From Gammaproteobacteria bacterium (lineage in GTDB: Bacteria; Pseudomonadota; Gammaproteobacteria; Pseudomonadales; Azotimanducaceae), in assembly GCA_002725995.1 (NCBI GenBank), contig PBRQ01000013.1, positions 9,854 through 73,853 on the forward strand: a stretch of 64,000 nucleotides of DNA, given 5' to 3'. A model generated the notes under the pieces. The model was not told the DNA's origin. It searched no databases and worked only from the letters and a program-made list of their open reading frames with translations. Shown piece by piece: positions 38,549-47,609 of the stretch. The number at the start of each line of letters is the position of its first letter. The stretch's first letter is position 1. The position numbers and the translations under genes were made by a program.

Positions 38549-38576
38549 TGCTATACTTTTGCCAACTGAATCTAGG
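38549..38576 (+). promoter_or_regulatory. Candidate extended -10 promoter and ribosome site of the frnE-like gene
   Basis: TGCTATACT (38549-38557) is an extended -10 element; AGG (38574-38576) lies eight bases before the ATG at 38585. Both are in the expected positions relative to the gene, suggesting that expression signals remain intact although the reading frame contains a TGA. No convincing -35 box was found. Confidence 0.35.
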
Positions 38577-38584
38577 CAATACGC

Positions 38585-39211
38585 ATGAGTGAACCAATAC
38601 TGTTAGAGATATTTTCTGACTACGTCTGACCCTGGTGTTATCTCAGTACAGTTAGTATTGAAAAGCTCAAGCAGGAACATAATGTAGAGACCCGCTGGAT
38701 TCATTTTCCGCTGCACCCCGAGACTCCCGAGGAGGGCCAGTCAATAGAGGATATGTTCAGGCACAGAGCTGATGTAGATATATCTGCCATGCGTGAGAAT
38801 ATGCGCTCCCGTATGGAAGAGGCCGGGCTGCCCTATGGCAACCGCGGCATGATTTACAACAGCCGCTTGGCCCAGGAACTGGGAGTCTGGGCTGACACCC
38901 AGCAGAGTACTGATGATATTCATGACCTTTTATTCAGGGCTTACTTTGTCGAGAACCAGAATATCAGTGATGTCGAGGTCCTGCTAAAACTGGCTGGTAA
39001 AGCGGGTCTGGATCAGGTGGAAGCAAGGAAAGTTCTGCAAGAAAGGACATTCAGCCCCCGGCTTGACGAGGATTGGGCGCGCTCGCGGCAGGCCGGCATA
39101 ATGAGTGTACCAACATTTTCAAGTCGTGAACTATATGTCGTCGGTTGTCAGCCCTACGAACTCCTGGAGCGCTTCGTGAACCACCTGAATGAACTAAGCG
39201 CAGGGAACTAG
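38585..39211 (+). CDS. FrnE/DsbA-family oxidoreductase with in-frame TGA (candidate selenoprotein)
   Basis: Read through one TGA (38627-38629), the frame encodes 208 residues, the size of FrnE-type DsbA-family thiol oxidoreductases. The N-terminus MSEPILLEIFSDYV-U-PWCYLS has TGA exactly at the first cysteine of the CPWC redox motif (residue 15), and the rest is intact: FPLHPETPEEG, FRAYFVENQNISD, and the cis-proline region GIMSVPTF. The only other candidate start after the TGA (38753) would delete the active site. A SECIS-like hairpin follows the TGA. Selenocysteine is therefore the favoured reading; a nonsense mutation is the alternative, and no selABCD gene is in the window. It is convergent with a frameshifted gene, overlapping by four bases. 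Confidence 0.75.
38643..38661 (+). promoter_or_regulatory. Candidate bacterial SECIS hairpin
   Basis: TCAGTAC (38643-38649) pairs with GTATTGA (38655-38661), seven pairs including one G-U, closing a five-base loop AGTTA with G as its second base. The loop starts 21 bases after the TGA at 38627-38629 (20 bases between). A stem of at least four pairs, a small loop with G among its first two bases, and 16-37 bases of spacing are the features known for bacterial SECIS elements read by SelB. The hairpin lies inside the coding region, as expected in bacteria. Confidence 0.55.
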
Positions 39212-40606
39212 AGGTAAGGAACAAGAGTTAGGACCTGCTCCTTCGGCTTAGTGTGTGTCACCAGCGCCCGTGTAGAACCCGTTGTGTCTAGAAATTGATT
39301 CTCGCACCAGTCGTCGCCTTCAATCATCTGCGTCGGTGCATCCCATCCATTTAAAACCGGCGCCACTTCATCAGCCACTTCTGGCAAGAGTTCCTCCAGG
39401 GCGAAAATTGAACGCGCGGCGACTGCAGGATCCGCTACCCTATGTCACAATAAAGTCACCACAAGCTTTTGTCGCAGGCATGCTGGTGATAGCGATATCT
39501 CGATCGACGCCAAAACTAAACAGCATCATGGCTTCCTCGAAGGCCATGGCAAGGTCCTCTCCCTGGCTTGAGTAGTTGTAGTAATCGCTGGCATAGTCAG
39601 TCGAGAATTCAGCTTCAACAATTACGGGCAGTATTTGTCTTTGAGAAGCATCGGCTGTGTTGCCATGAAACGAGACGGCAGCCAGTTCACGCATCAGGTC
39701 AGAGGCGAGACTGAACTGACTAGACAGGCGGGAAGATGCAGTGGCCCCACCTATAGTTGCACCAATCGGAACCGTGGGGTCAAGAGAATCTTGGCGAGAG
39801 AAAGGGAAAAAATCATTTGCGTGAGCCAACTCATGATACAAGAGTGCAGCAACCGGATACTTCATGTCCTCAATAGATCTAGGCGCTTCATCTGGCTGGA
39901 CTGATACGACTTCATTCTCTTTAACGTAACGCCACGGGATCACAAACTGTAAATCCAACCCGTATGCGCTGCGATGGTCGGGCTCAGTATCCGTATCGTC
40001 TTTTTCAAGCTCGTTTAGCCACATAAACCCAGGATCGAGATATATGGTACCGGTTTGAGTCATATAGAAGGACGGGCGTACATCGTGAGAGGTAATGATG
40101 GCAGTCAACCCCCCGGGTGAGGAGCAACAGTTCTGCAGGCATCAGTTCAAGCAGTTCCCTGAACCTTGAGCCCATCCAGTCATAAGATACAAGGACACGC
40201 AACATGATGTCGTCTACCGTGGGGGCAGATGTTTCCATTCCCAGCAGGGGAAAAGTATTGAGGTTGCATTCCTGACTGCTGCGGGGCATAACGGTGCAGT
40301 GGAGTATTATTTGCTCCATGGGATTTCCTGGAACCAGTGCCTTAACCGATTTTCGCATCCCTGGCAGGTCAAAAATGAATGCCGCCCATTGTTGGGTGTA
40401 TTGCGGCTAAACTCCTCCGTTGGTTCAGCTGCTTCGGGGGCCGGCTCACTTGCTTCCGGAGCAGGCTCAGTTGTGTCATCAGTTGCGGGAGCCGGATCAT
40501 CCGCCGCCGGTGAAATAGATGTCGGGGCGGGCGCAGAGCCACCGCCACCACCACAGGAAGCGGTAAGCATCAGGAGAATGCAGGCAAAAACCCTAGCGAG
40601 AGTCAT
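39208..40606 (-). pseudogene. HELAH metallopeptidase-like lipoprotein with three frameshifts
   Basis: Four pieces in three frames form one protein. It begins at 40606 with a lipoprotein signal (LMLTASC then a glycine run) and an Ala/Glu/Pro-rich linker, continues as FDLPGMRKSVKALVPG, then through DVRPSFYMTQTGTIYLDPGF and the zinc-type motif LLYHELAHANDFF, and ends as VADPAVAARSIFALEEL to TLVPYL before the stop at 39208. Breaks are near 40385 (one G missing in a GGG), at the C6 run 40109-40114 (one base too many on the minus-strand G6), and near 39438-39442. Correcting them gives exactly 466 codons. It is a pseudogene or an error cluster. Confidence 0.75.
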
Positions 40607-42773
40607 TGTCCGATAGCTCCAGCACAAACGCATACTCCAGTGCATCCTGCCAGTGTCGTTCATACCGACCAGAAGCCCCGCTATGTCCACTGTCCATGCT
40701 GATACTAATTAGCAACAGGTTGTCATCCAGCTTAAGTCTGCGCAGTCTTGAAACCCATTTTACGGGTTCAAAATACTGAACCTGGGAGTCATTTAGGCCA
40801 GTGGTCACCAGCATATTTGGGTACTTCTGCGCCTTCACCTGGTCATAGGGCGAGTAGGACAACATATATTGGTAAAACTGCTTGTCTTTGGGGTTACCCC
40901 ACTCAGTAAACTCACCAGATGTAAGTGGTATTGACTCATCGAGCATGGTAGTAACAACATCGACAAACGGGACATCAGCAACAATACCCTGATACAGGCC
41001 TGGCGCTTCGTTGGCGATGACACCCATGATTAGCCCGCCAGCGGATCCTCCTGCAGCAAATACCTTATCAGCGCTTGCGTATCCTTCCGCAATCAGGAAT
41101 CGAGTGCCATCGATGAAATCAAAAAAGCTGTTCTTTTTGTTGAGAAGTTTTCCATCCTCATACCACTGGCGGCCGAGTTCGGAACCGCCACGTACGTGCA
41201 CTATGGCGTATACAAACCCCCTGTCCAGCAGTGATAACCGCTTCGATAAAAAGGAAGGATTCATGGAGTATCCATATGCACCATAGGCGTACAGGTAGAT
41301 CGGATTCGTTCCCTTCCTGTACAGGTCACGGCGATACACAAGCGAAACCGGCACCTGGGTGCCATCCCTGGCGCTGAACATTCGTCGCTCAGTCCGGTAA
41401 AGGCTTCGATCAAAACCGCCCAGCACTTTTTCTTCCTTTAGAAGGATAGACTCTCCGGTTTCCATATCCAGTTCAAAATCAGATAGAGGCGTGGTGAGGC
41501 TGGAATAGACATATCGCAATTTGCTCGAGCTGACTTCCGGGTTGGAATGCAAATAAACGGTGTAGGCAGATTCTGAAAAGGTGATCACCCTCTCCGCTTC
41601 ATCATAGAGCTTAATAATTCGGAGTTGTGGCAGGCCATTGCTCTGCTCAACTGCCACGAGGTAGTCGTTGAATACTTCAAAATCCCGCAGAAGTATCCCC
41701 GGGCGATGCGCAATGACCTCCTGCCACATGGCTTTGTCGCCAAGTTCGCTGTCTTTTACCTTCATCAGGCGAAAGTTGTCAGCCTGCCAGTTGGTACGGA
41801 TGTAAAACATGTCATCGATATGGCGCAGTTTATATTCATGACTATCTTCCCTGGGGAGGAAGGTCTTCGGTGAAGAGCTCGTGTTGTTAGCGTCAATTAG
41901 CCTGATTTCAGTGGCCTCGATGCTTTCTATTGAAATAACAATGAATTTTTGCGATCTGGTCACATAGACGGAGGTAGAAAATGCGTCATCCAACTCTTCA
42001 TAAACCTGCACATCATCGCTGCGGGATGAGCCTATTTCATGTCTATAGACACGGTATGGCAGTAGTGTCTCAGGGTTCTTGTCAACATAGAAAACGGTTC
42101 GATTGTCTGCAGCCCAGGCAATAGATGGGGCAACCTTAGGAATTTCATCTTTGAGCCTCTCGCCAGTGGTTAGGTCCTTAAACCTGATGGTGTATTCCCT
42201 TCGGCTCACGACATCTTCAGCAAATGCAAGAAGCCCCTCTCCGGGGCTGACACTCCAATTGCCAATATGATAAAACTCATGCCCCTTTGACATATTGTTG
42301 GCATCCAGAAGAACTTCCTCGTCCTTTGGATTATCCGCGGGCGACCTGATATACAAGGGGTATTCGCCGCCCTCATGGAACTCCCTCAGGTAAAGATAGT
42401 TGCCTTTCTTGACGGGCACGGTGCGATCGTTGGCAACCAGGCGGCCTGAAATTTCAACGAATAAGTCATGCTGCAATTTTTCGGAACCGGCCATGACTGC
42501 ACTAGTGTAAGCGTTTTCTTCGGCGAGAAGGTTGAGTACGTCCGGGTCTTTCCTCGTGTCATCCCGGATCCAATAGTATTCATCTATTCGATCAATCCCA
42601 TGGATCGATACCCTTTTTTCGTGTTGTTGTGCGACGGGAGGTGAAATGTCGTTCACCTTATTGTCAGGCACACTACACCCCGAAAGCAGCAATGACAGAA
42701 TCAATACTGAACGGCGCAGTAAATATCGCAATTCCGGTAATACATGCATGTCTGAGGGCATTACCTCAAACAT
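40593..42773 (-). CDS. S9 family oligopeptidase (oligopeptidase B-like), lipoprotein
   Basis: Prolyl-oligopeptidase-family serine peptidase of up to 726 residues: a lipobox near the N-terminus (LILSLLLSGC, Cys 33 from the outer start) suggests envelope anchoring; starts at 42761 or 42749 would give a more usual signal length. A seven-bladed propeller (about 75-440) precedes the hydrolase domain. The nucleophile is in GGSAGGLIMG (about residue 576), the Asp region is in TGLNDSQVQYFEP and the His is in DSGHSGASGRYE (about 698). It cleaves short peptides, commonly after basic residues. Its stop overlaps the start of the frameshifted lipoprotein by 14 bases. Confidence 0.92.
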   Translation of the reverse strand: MFEVMPSDMHVLPELRYLLRRSVLILSLLLSGCSVPDNKVNDISPPVAQQHEKRVSIHGIDRIDEYYWIRDDTRKDPDVLNLLAEENAYTSAVMAGSEKLQHDLFVEISGRLVANDRTVPVKKGNYLYLREFHEGGEYPLYIRSPADNPKDEEVLLDANNMSKGHEFYHIGNWSVSPGEGLLAFAEDVVSRREYTIRFKDLTTGERLKDEIPKVAPSIAWAADNRTVFYVDKNPETLLPYRVYRHEIGSSRSDDVQVYEELDDAFSTSVYVTRSQKFIVISIESIEATEIRLIDANNTSSSPKTFLPREDSHEYKLRHIDDMFYIRTNWQADNFRLMKVKDSELGDKAMWQEVIAHRPGILLRDFEVFNDYLVAVEQSNGLPQLRIIKLYDEAERVITFSESAYTVYLHSNPEVSSSKLRYVYSSLTTPLSDFELDMETGESILLKEEKVLGGFDRSLYRTERRMFSARDGTQVPVSLVYRRDLYRKGTNPIYLYAYGAYGYSMNPSFLSKRLSLLDRGFVYAIVHVRGGSELGRQWYEDGKLLNKKNSFFDFIDGTRFLIAEGYASADKVFAAGGSAGGLIMGVIANEAPGLYQGIVADVPFVDVVTTMLDESIPLTSGEFTEWGNPKDKQFYQYMLSYSPYDQVKAQKYPNMLVTTGLNDSQVQYFEPVKWVSRLRRLKLDDNLLLISISMDSGHSGASGRYERHWQDALEYAFVLELSDNDSR

Positions 42774-42820
42774 GTTGATCAGTTGTACATTTCAAGTTTG
42801 CGTAGCACGATAGCGAGCCG

Positions 42821-43426
42821 CTATTGTTCCGTGTTGTTCGACATAGGAAAGCGTTCCGTAATCAGCATCAATGGTGCCTGATCAGCAATGATGCGATAGG
42901 TGCGGGTCAGAAAATTCCCATCACACTTGCTGGAAATGGCATCAGGCGTCGCCTCAGGCTTCTCGACCCCCCACCACAAGCACTCCCTGCGGGATTCGAT
43001 TTCGCTATCTAGCAGGATTTTGCCCAGGCCTCCGGATGCAGCCTCGACACCTTGATACATTGAATCGTTCAGTCGACCCACAAGAATTATTGCTCTTGCA
43101 TAGGCATACAAATTTTCGGAATGCTCTCCAATCAGCGCCACCTCACGATGAATTACCCGATCACCTGCGGTAGCCGCCAACCATTCATGATCTATATCCA
43201 AACCACCAGTCTCCTGGTTCAAACGGTCAACCAGGATGGGTTCATAAGCATAGGCTTCCAGAAATTTTGTGACGGTCCCATCAGTAACCAGCAGCGCACG
43301 CTGAAACGGCGTCAGGGAGTAAGTATCAACCTGAAGAAAGTCAGGGGGCCGATTGTCCTGGGCAACGAATACGCTATCGACAGGATCAAAAGCAGCGATT
43401 GGCCCAAGTGCTTGTTGTGTATTCAT
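42821..43426 (-). CDS. Chorismate pyruvate-lyase-like protein
   Basis: A 201-residue protein resembling the DUF98/chorismate-lyase-fold family, in which a buried ligand pocket holds an aromatic acid. The stretch LTPFQRALLVTDGTVTKFLE is typical of this family, followed by LDIDHEWL and REVALIG. It has no UbiC-like ubiquinone genes around it. The substrate is unknown; chorismate lyase activity is only one possibility. Confidence 0.7.
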   Translation of the reverse strand: MNTQQALGPIAAFDPVDSVFVAQDNRPPDFLQVDTYSLTPFQRALLVTDGTVTKFLEAYAYEPILVDRLNQETGGLDIDHEWLAATAGDRVIHREVALIGEHSENLYAYARAIILVGRLNDSMYQGVEAASGGLGKILLDSEIESRRECLWWGVEKPEATPDAISSKCDGNFLTRTYRIIADQAPLMLITERFPMSNNTEQ

Positions 43427-43579
43427 CTCGTGATATTGAATTCGGAATGGTGAAGCGGGAAAACCGGTGGCAGTATATCAGAAGTTGGTACTTCCAATAG
43501 CTCCAACACCGAATCCTACCATTTGCCACCATAGAAGTGTTTCGGGATGATTATTCCGGGGAACAGCAGGCCCCTGTCG

Positions 43580-44728
43580 CTAGGCCGTCGCTGTCTTGGC
43601 TTCCTCCGGGTAGAGTGGCATTTCCATCGCTGACCAGTCTATATCTCCATCCGTTGGGAAGTCTTCAAATTCAAGTATTCCCATCTCTTCAAACTTGGGT
43701 CGGATCTCGTCAGTCAGTAGTCCTATTTGCTTCAGGTTCGGCATGATTCTGGTAAAGAGAAAGTTAAGGAAATCTGAGTTCAACCCTGCCGCGAGCACAT
43801 GGTCACGAGCAGCGTCTGGGTCCCAGCCAAAGTGGCGATATACGTCATTCTGGACCAGCCTGTCCCTTGCTACTATGCACGCCTCATAGGCGAATTCAGC
43901 GCGTTTATTTTTCCCTTCTGGGGTGAGCGACTTCACATGCTCTTCAAGGTAATTAACGCCAAAGGAAACATGCCGAGCTTCATCGCGAATAATTAACTCC
44001 AGGCCCTCTTTGAGAACCTCATGATCAGTTTCACTTCTCGCCGTATTGAAAGCGGCAAGTGCCAGACCTTCAATAACAATCTGCATGCCGATGAATTTCA
44101 GATCCCAGCGCGGGTCCGTCAAAATCTTGTCCAGCAATGACTTCAGCCCACGTGATACGGGGTAGGTGAAACCAATCTTCTTCTGCAGGAACTTGTTAAA
44201 GAACTCAACATGGCGCGCTTCGTCGAATGTCTGTGAAGCAGCATAGAGTTTTGCGTTGAAAGTCGGTGCGCATGAACAAAGCTGAGAGGCGACCAGGAGA
44301 GCGCCCTGCTCACCGTGAAGGAACTGACTTAGGGACCAGGCGTTGTCGTGCTGAAAAAACTCCAGTTTTTTGGTGGTAGTCATCTCGTCAAAGGGGCCAA
44401 ATCCATTCCAGGGGTTTTCGTCGAGAAACTGTTCCTGCGCTTCCTTCTGTTCTGTCGTCAGTGCCGGACGTTTATCCCAATCTGGAGTTCGCGACCAGTC
44501 GATATCCATTTCCGAATTCCAGTTCAACTTTTTGCCAAGTTCGTAGAGCCGTTTGATTCGATTGTCGGCGACGGTGTAGTCCCAGTTATAGGCGCCCGTC
44601 AAAGGTGTGTTGAAGATTTCAGCGACATGTTCGATATCTTCACGCGTATATTTCTCCGCCTTGTCATATTCTGAATCATCAAAACGAACGATATTTCTCG
44701 GTGTTCCATCTAGAATCTTAATCGACAT
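43580..44728 (-). CDS. Ferritin-like diiron protein
   Basis: A 382-residue helical protein of the ferritin-like/ribonucleotide-reductase-like group. Four diiron ligand motifs are visible: Glu in FLHGEQGALLV, EARH in FDEARHVEFF, Glu in VIEGLALAAF and the second EARH in RDEARHVSFG. The strict pair of DEARH motifs suggests an active diiron oxygenase or desaturase rather than storage ferritin; the substrate is unknown. It stands alone on the minus strand with gaps of about 150 and 356 bases on either side. Confidence 0.8.
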   Translation of the reverse strand: MSIKILDGTPRNIVRFDDSEYDKAEKYTREDIEHVAEIFNTPLTGAYNWDYTVADNRIKRLYELGKKLNWNSEMDIDWSRTPDWDKRPALTTEQKEAQEQFLDENPWNGFGPFDEMTTTKKLEFFQHDNAWSLSQFLHGEQGALLVASQLCSCAPTFNAKLYAASQTFDEARHVEFFNKFLQKKIGFTYPVSRGLKSLLDKILTDPRWDLKFIGMQIVIEGLALAAFNTARSETDHEVLKEGLELIIRDEARHVSFGVNYLEEHVKSLTPEGKNKRAEFAYEACIVARDRLVQNDVYRHFGWDPDAARDHVLAAGLNSDFLNFLFTRIMPNLKQIGLLTDEIRPKFEEMGILEFEDFPTDGDIDWSAMEMPLYPEEAKTATA

Positions 44729-45084
44729 ATTGGTTACCTCTTACCCCTTCACTAATTCGAATTCACGAGCAGACTAACAAGTTAGCAAAGCCTGCCCAGC
44801 GCTGGTCGGTTCCATTTTTGATAATTTCATATGCTACTGATAGCAAAACAAATTGCAGGCAGTATTGCTATGATAGCTCAACCCAATGGATGGCTTGAGA
44901 TAGGAAAGATGACTTCTTTTCAGGCGTATCGACCTACTCGGCGCGAACATAACACATAGTTTCCATAATGAAAGAGAGAAACACCGCTGGCGCGAAATCT
45001 GTTGCTATATTGGAAATCTTAGCCTAAGAACTCTAGTATTTTGATGCCCAGCCTGCCCAGCTTTTAAGTCCCGAGCTTGAAAAA
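44729..45084. other. Non-coding stretch between the diiron gene and an LLM oxidoreductase
   Basis: These 356 bases contain the promoter region of the minus-strand diiron gene and probably the trailer of no other gene. A 29-codon plus-strand frame (44870-44959) has no coding character. I see a seven-base inverted repeat (ATAGCAA 44840-44846 with TTGCTAT 44865-44871) and an 11-base direct repeat GCCTGCCCAGC (44790-44800, 45051-45061), both possibly chance. Confidence 0.4.
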
Positions 45085-46089
45085 CTAAAGCAGTTCCTCT
45101 GCAAGAAAACGTACAGCTTCAGTGTCTGACGAGTTGACATTCAACATGGTGATGGGGCTTTCTTTCCATGCCATCAATCGTTCCTGGATTCGCCCCCTTG
45201 GACCACACAGTGAAATCTCATCGACGAGTTGGTCCGGCACTGCTGCAATAGCCTCATCCCTCTTGCCAGCCAGGAACAGTTCCTGAATCTTGTTTGCTTC
45301 TGCTTCAAAACCCATACGGCTGACATGATCTTTATGAACATTGTATGACTTCGCACCCATACCGCCGACGTAGAAGCCAACCTGTTGCTTGACCTGCGCT
45401 AAAGCGCTATCAAGGTCATCATTAATAACCACAGGGACGGCTGCTGTAATCTCAAAGTCAGGTGCCATGTTCTGCAGCGCTGCTTTGTATTGTTCCCTCA
45501 TGCGGTAGGGTGAGATAAACATGGGAATCCAGCCTTCAAAAAGTTCCGCACCTAGCGCTACATTCTTTGGCCCCTCTGCACCAAGGTAGAGGGGGATGTG
45601 ATCACGAACCGGATGCATCATCAGCCGCAAAGGTTTGCCCAGACCAGTACCCCCTGGGTAAGGTAATTGGTAGTGGTCGCCTTCGAAAACCACAGGCTCC
45701 TGACGCGAAACTATTTTGCGGAATATTTGTACCCACTCGCGCGTTCGGGCCAGCGGTTTAGGATAAGGTTGACCATACCAACCCTCTACTACCTGGGGAC
45801 CTGATACGCCAATACCAAGGATCAAACGCCCGTTGGAAAGGTGATCAAGAGAAACCGCTTGCATGGCCGCGCTCGCAGGTGTCCGTGCCGAAATCTGCAT
45901 GATGGATGTGCCGAGATTGATCCGTGAGGTGTGCGCACCAATCCAGGTAAGTGGTGTAAAACAATCGGTACCATAAATCTCTGCACACCAGATTGTGTCG
46001 TATCCCAGCGCTTCAGTTTCCTGTGCCAGTTCAATGATTTTGGCACCACCCGGGGCGTTCATATGACCAACTATCAATCCCAGCTTCAT
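45085..46089 (-). CDS. LLM class flavin-dependent oxidoreductase
   Basis: Luciferase-like monooxygenase fold (TIM barrel) of 334 residues using reduced flavin or F420. It starts MKLGLIVGHMNAPGG and contains the family segments GYDTIWCAEIYGTDCFTPL, INLGTSIMQISARTPASAAM and LSNGRLILGIGVSGPQV. The substrate is unknown. A second, distinct LLM gene lies 456 bases away on the opposite strand. Confidence 0.87.
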   Translation of the reverse strand: MKLGLIVGHMNAPGGAKIIELAQETEALGYDTIWCAEIYGTDCFTPLTWIGAHTSRINLGTSIMQISARTPASAAMQAVSLDHLSNGRLILGIGVSGPQVVEGWYGQPYPKPLARTREWVQIFRKIVSRQEPVVFEGDHYQLPYPGGTGLGKPLRLMMHPVRDHIPLYLGAEGPKNVALGAELFEGWIPMFISPYRMREQYKAALQNMAPDFEITAAVPVVINDDLDSALAQVKQQVGFYVGGMGAKSYNVHKDHVSRMGFEAEANKIQELFLAGKRDEAIAAVPDQLVDEISLCGPRGRIQERLMAWKESPITMLNVNSSDTEAVRFLAEELL

Positions 46090-46267
46090 TATCTTTGTGC
46101 TCAGTTAGAAAAGGAGCAGCATACACCTGTCGATTCGTGTTGGGGAACCACACCCGACGTGTGCCAACGTGAGCAATTTCTTTCACACTGAAATGATGGG
46201 CTAGTGCCTTTCATCACGTTGCCATTTTTGCCAATGATGGTAATCCGATCGCTGATATCATCCTGGT

Positions 46268-46447
46268 CTAAAAGCTCGCGAGACGGTTCATCTCCAGTTC
46301 CTGAAACAACAGGGTTTTCCTTGATTCATTCAGCAGGCGCAGTTGTTCGGTAAGGATGGCATTGTCATTGGCAATAGCGGTGAGGATCTCGATCTGTTGA
46401 TCGATATCGGCAATCAATTTGTCGAGGGTGATTTCCTGGCTGATCAT
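46268..46447 (-). CDS. Small coiled-coil-like protein
   Basis: A 59-residue frame from the ATG at 46447 (MISQEITLDKLIADIDQQ). It is leucine- and isoleucine-rich with heptad-like spacing (LIADIDQQIEILTAIANDN, LTEQLRLLNESRKTLLF), suggesting a single amphipathic helix pair. The frame extends upstream into the opposite-strand LLM gene, but that part is a shadow. It lies between two LLM genes. No family was recognised, and its reality rests on composition only. Confidence 0.5.
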   Translation of the reverse strand: MISQEITLDKLIADIDQQIEILTAIANDNAILTEQLRLLNESRKTLLFQELEMNRLASF

Positions 46448-46544
46448 GTTACATGTTATAAGGCTACAGCATAAACTGTCACCCATCACTTTAGATTTGC
46501 AGGCAGATAAATGATGATAGCGGTAAACCTGAAGAGGAATTGAA

Positions 46545-47594
46545 ATGAAATTAACTACAGGCATTGGCGGCTGGCCAGGAGATGCGCCGGGGCAGGCACA
46601 GGAGGCGGAAGCTAATGGCTTCGATATGGTGAGCTGCGGCGAGATCGCACACGACTCCATTTTGACCATGGCACTGGCAGGCAGCCAGACTAAAAAAATT
46701 GAACTCATGACCTCGGTGACCATAGCCTTTCCACGCAGCCCGATGGTTCTCGCCATGGAAGCCTGGGATATTCAGCAGTTGTCAGCAGGACGATTCAATA
46801 TCGGCCTTGGCTCCCAGGTGAAAGGGCATAATGAAAGACGCTTTGGCGGTAGTTGGAGTGCCGCAGCACCACGGATGAAGGAATACATTCAGATGATGAA
46901 GGCCATCTGGGATACCTGGCAGGATGGCAAGACAGCTGATTTCATTGGCAAGGAGTACCGCTACACCTTAATGACGCCGAATTTCAACCCGGGTCCAATA
47001 GAATTTCCTCGACCGAAAATATTTCTTGCGGTAGTGGGACCAGCCATGGCGAGAGTCGCCGGTGAAGTAGCAGATGGCATTCTGCCCCACGGAGGCATTA
47101 TGACCGACCGGTACATGCGCGAAACCATGCTGCCCAACATTAAGATTGGCCTTGAACGTTCCGGCAGAACATGGGCGGACATTGATATCGGCTTGAGTGG
47201 ATATCTTGCCCTTGGTGACAGTGATGAAGAAATTGCGACCAGCCTGGACAAGTATCGCGAGCCCCTGTCCTTTTATGGATCCACACGAAGTTATCACCAC
47301 GTTTTGCGCATGCACGATCTCGAGGACCTTGGATTGCGACTGCACAAACTGTCACTGGATGGCAGGTGGCAGGAAATGCGTGACATCATCACCGAGGATG
47401 ACCTGCTCAAGCTGACCGAAACCTGCAGCTATGATGACTTTCCAGAATTTGTTCAGCAAAAACGTGAGTACGCATCGCATATGGGTTTCGGGATGCCCAC
47501 AAAAAATGAAGCGCAAAAAGAGCGGGCAAAAGAGATTATGACAAAGCTTCAGGCGGTTAAAACAACCGGTGTTCCAAGCGGGATGGAACTCTAA
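46545..47594 (+). CDS. LLM class flavin-dependent oxidoreductase
   Basis: A 349-residue luciferase-like monooxygenase starting MKLTTGIGGWPGDAPGQA, close to the group annotated as TIGR03617-type F420-related oxidoreductases. Typical segments are ANGFDMVSCGEIAHDSILTM, IELMTSVTIAFPRSPMVLAM and GRFNIGLGSQVKGHNERRFGG. AAGAGGAATTG gives a good ribosome site. The organism group is not known for F420, so FMN is the likely cofactor. Confidence 0.88.
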   Translation: MKLTTGIGGWPGDAPGQAQEAEANGFDMVSCGEIAHDSILTMALAGSQTKKIELMTSVTIAFPRSPMVLAMEAWDIQQLSAGRFNIGLGSQVKGHNERRFGGSWSAAAPRMKEYIQMMKAIWDTWQDGKTADFIGKEYRYTLMTPNFNPGPIEFPRPKIFLAVVGPAMARVAGEVADGILPHGGIMTDRYMRETMLPNIKIGLERSGRTWADIDIGLSGYLALGDSDEEIATSLDKYREPLSFYGSTRSYHHVLRMHDLEDLGLRLHKLSLDGRWQEMRDIITEDDLLKLTETCSYDDFPEFVQQKREYASHMGFGMPTKNEAQKERAKEIMTKLQAVKTTGVPSGMEL

Positions 47595-47609
47595 ACAGGC
47601 GCCGTGATA

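Noticed and set aside
38753-39211. A 152-residue frame starting at 38753 as an independent gene
   Set aside because: It is only the back part of the FrnE-like protein; upstream coding similarity continues through the TGA to ATG 38585 with a ribosome site.
44790-45061. GCCTGCCCAGC direct repeat and a 29-codon frame
   Set aside because: Eleven-base repeat with no other structure, and the frame has no ribosome site or coding bias.
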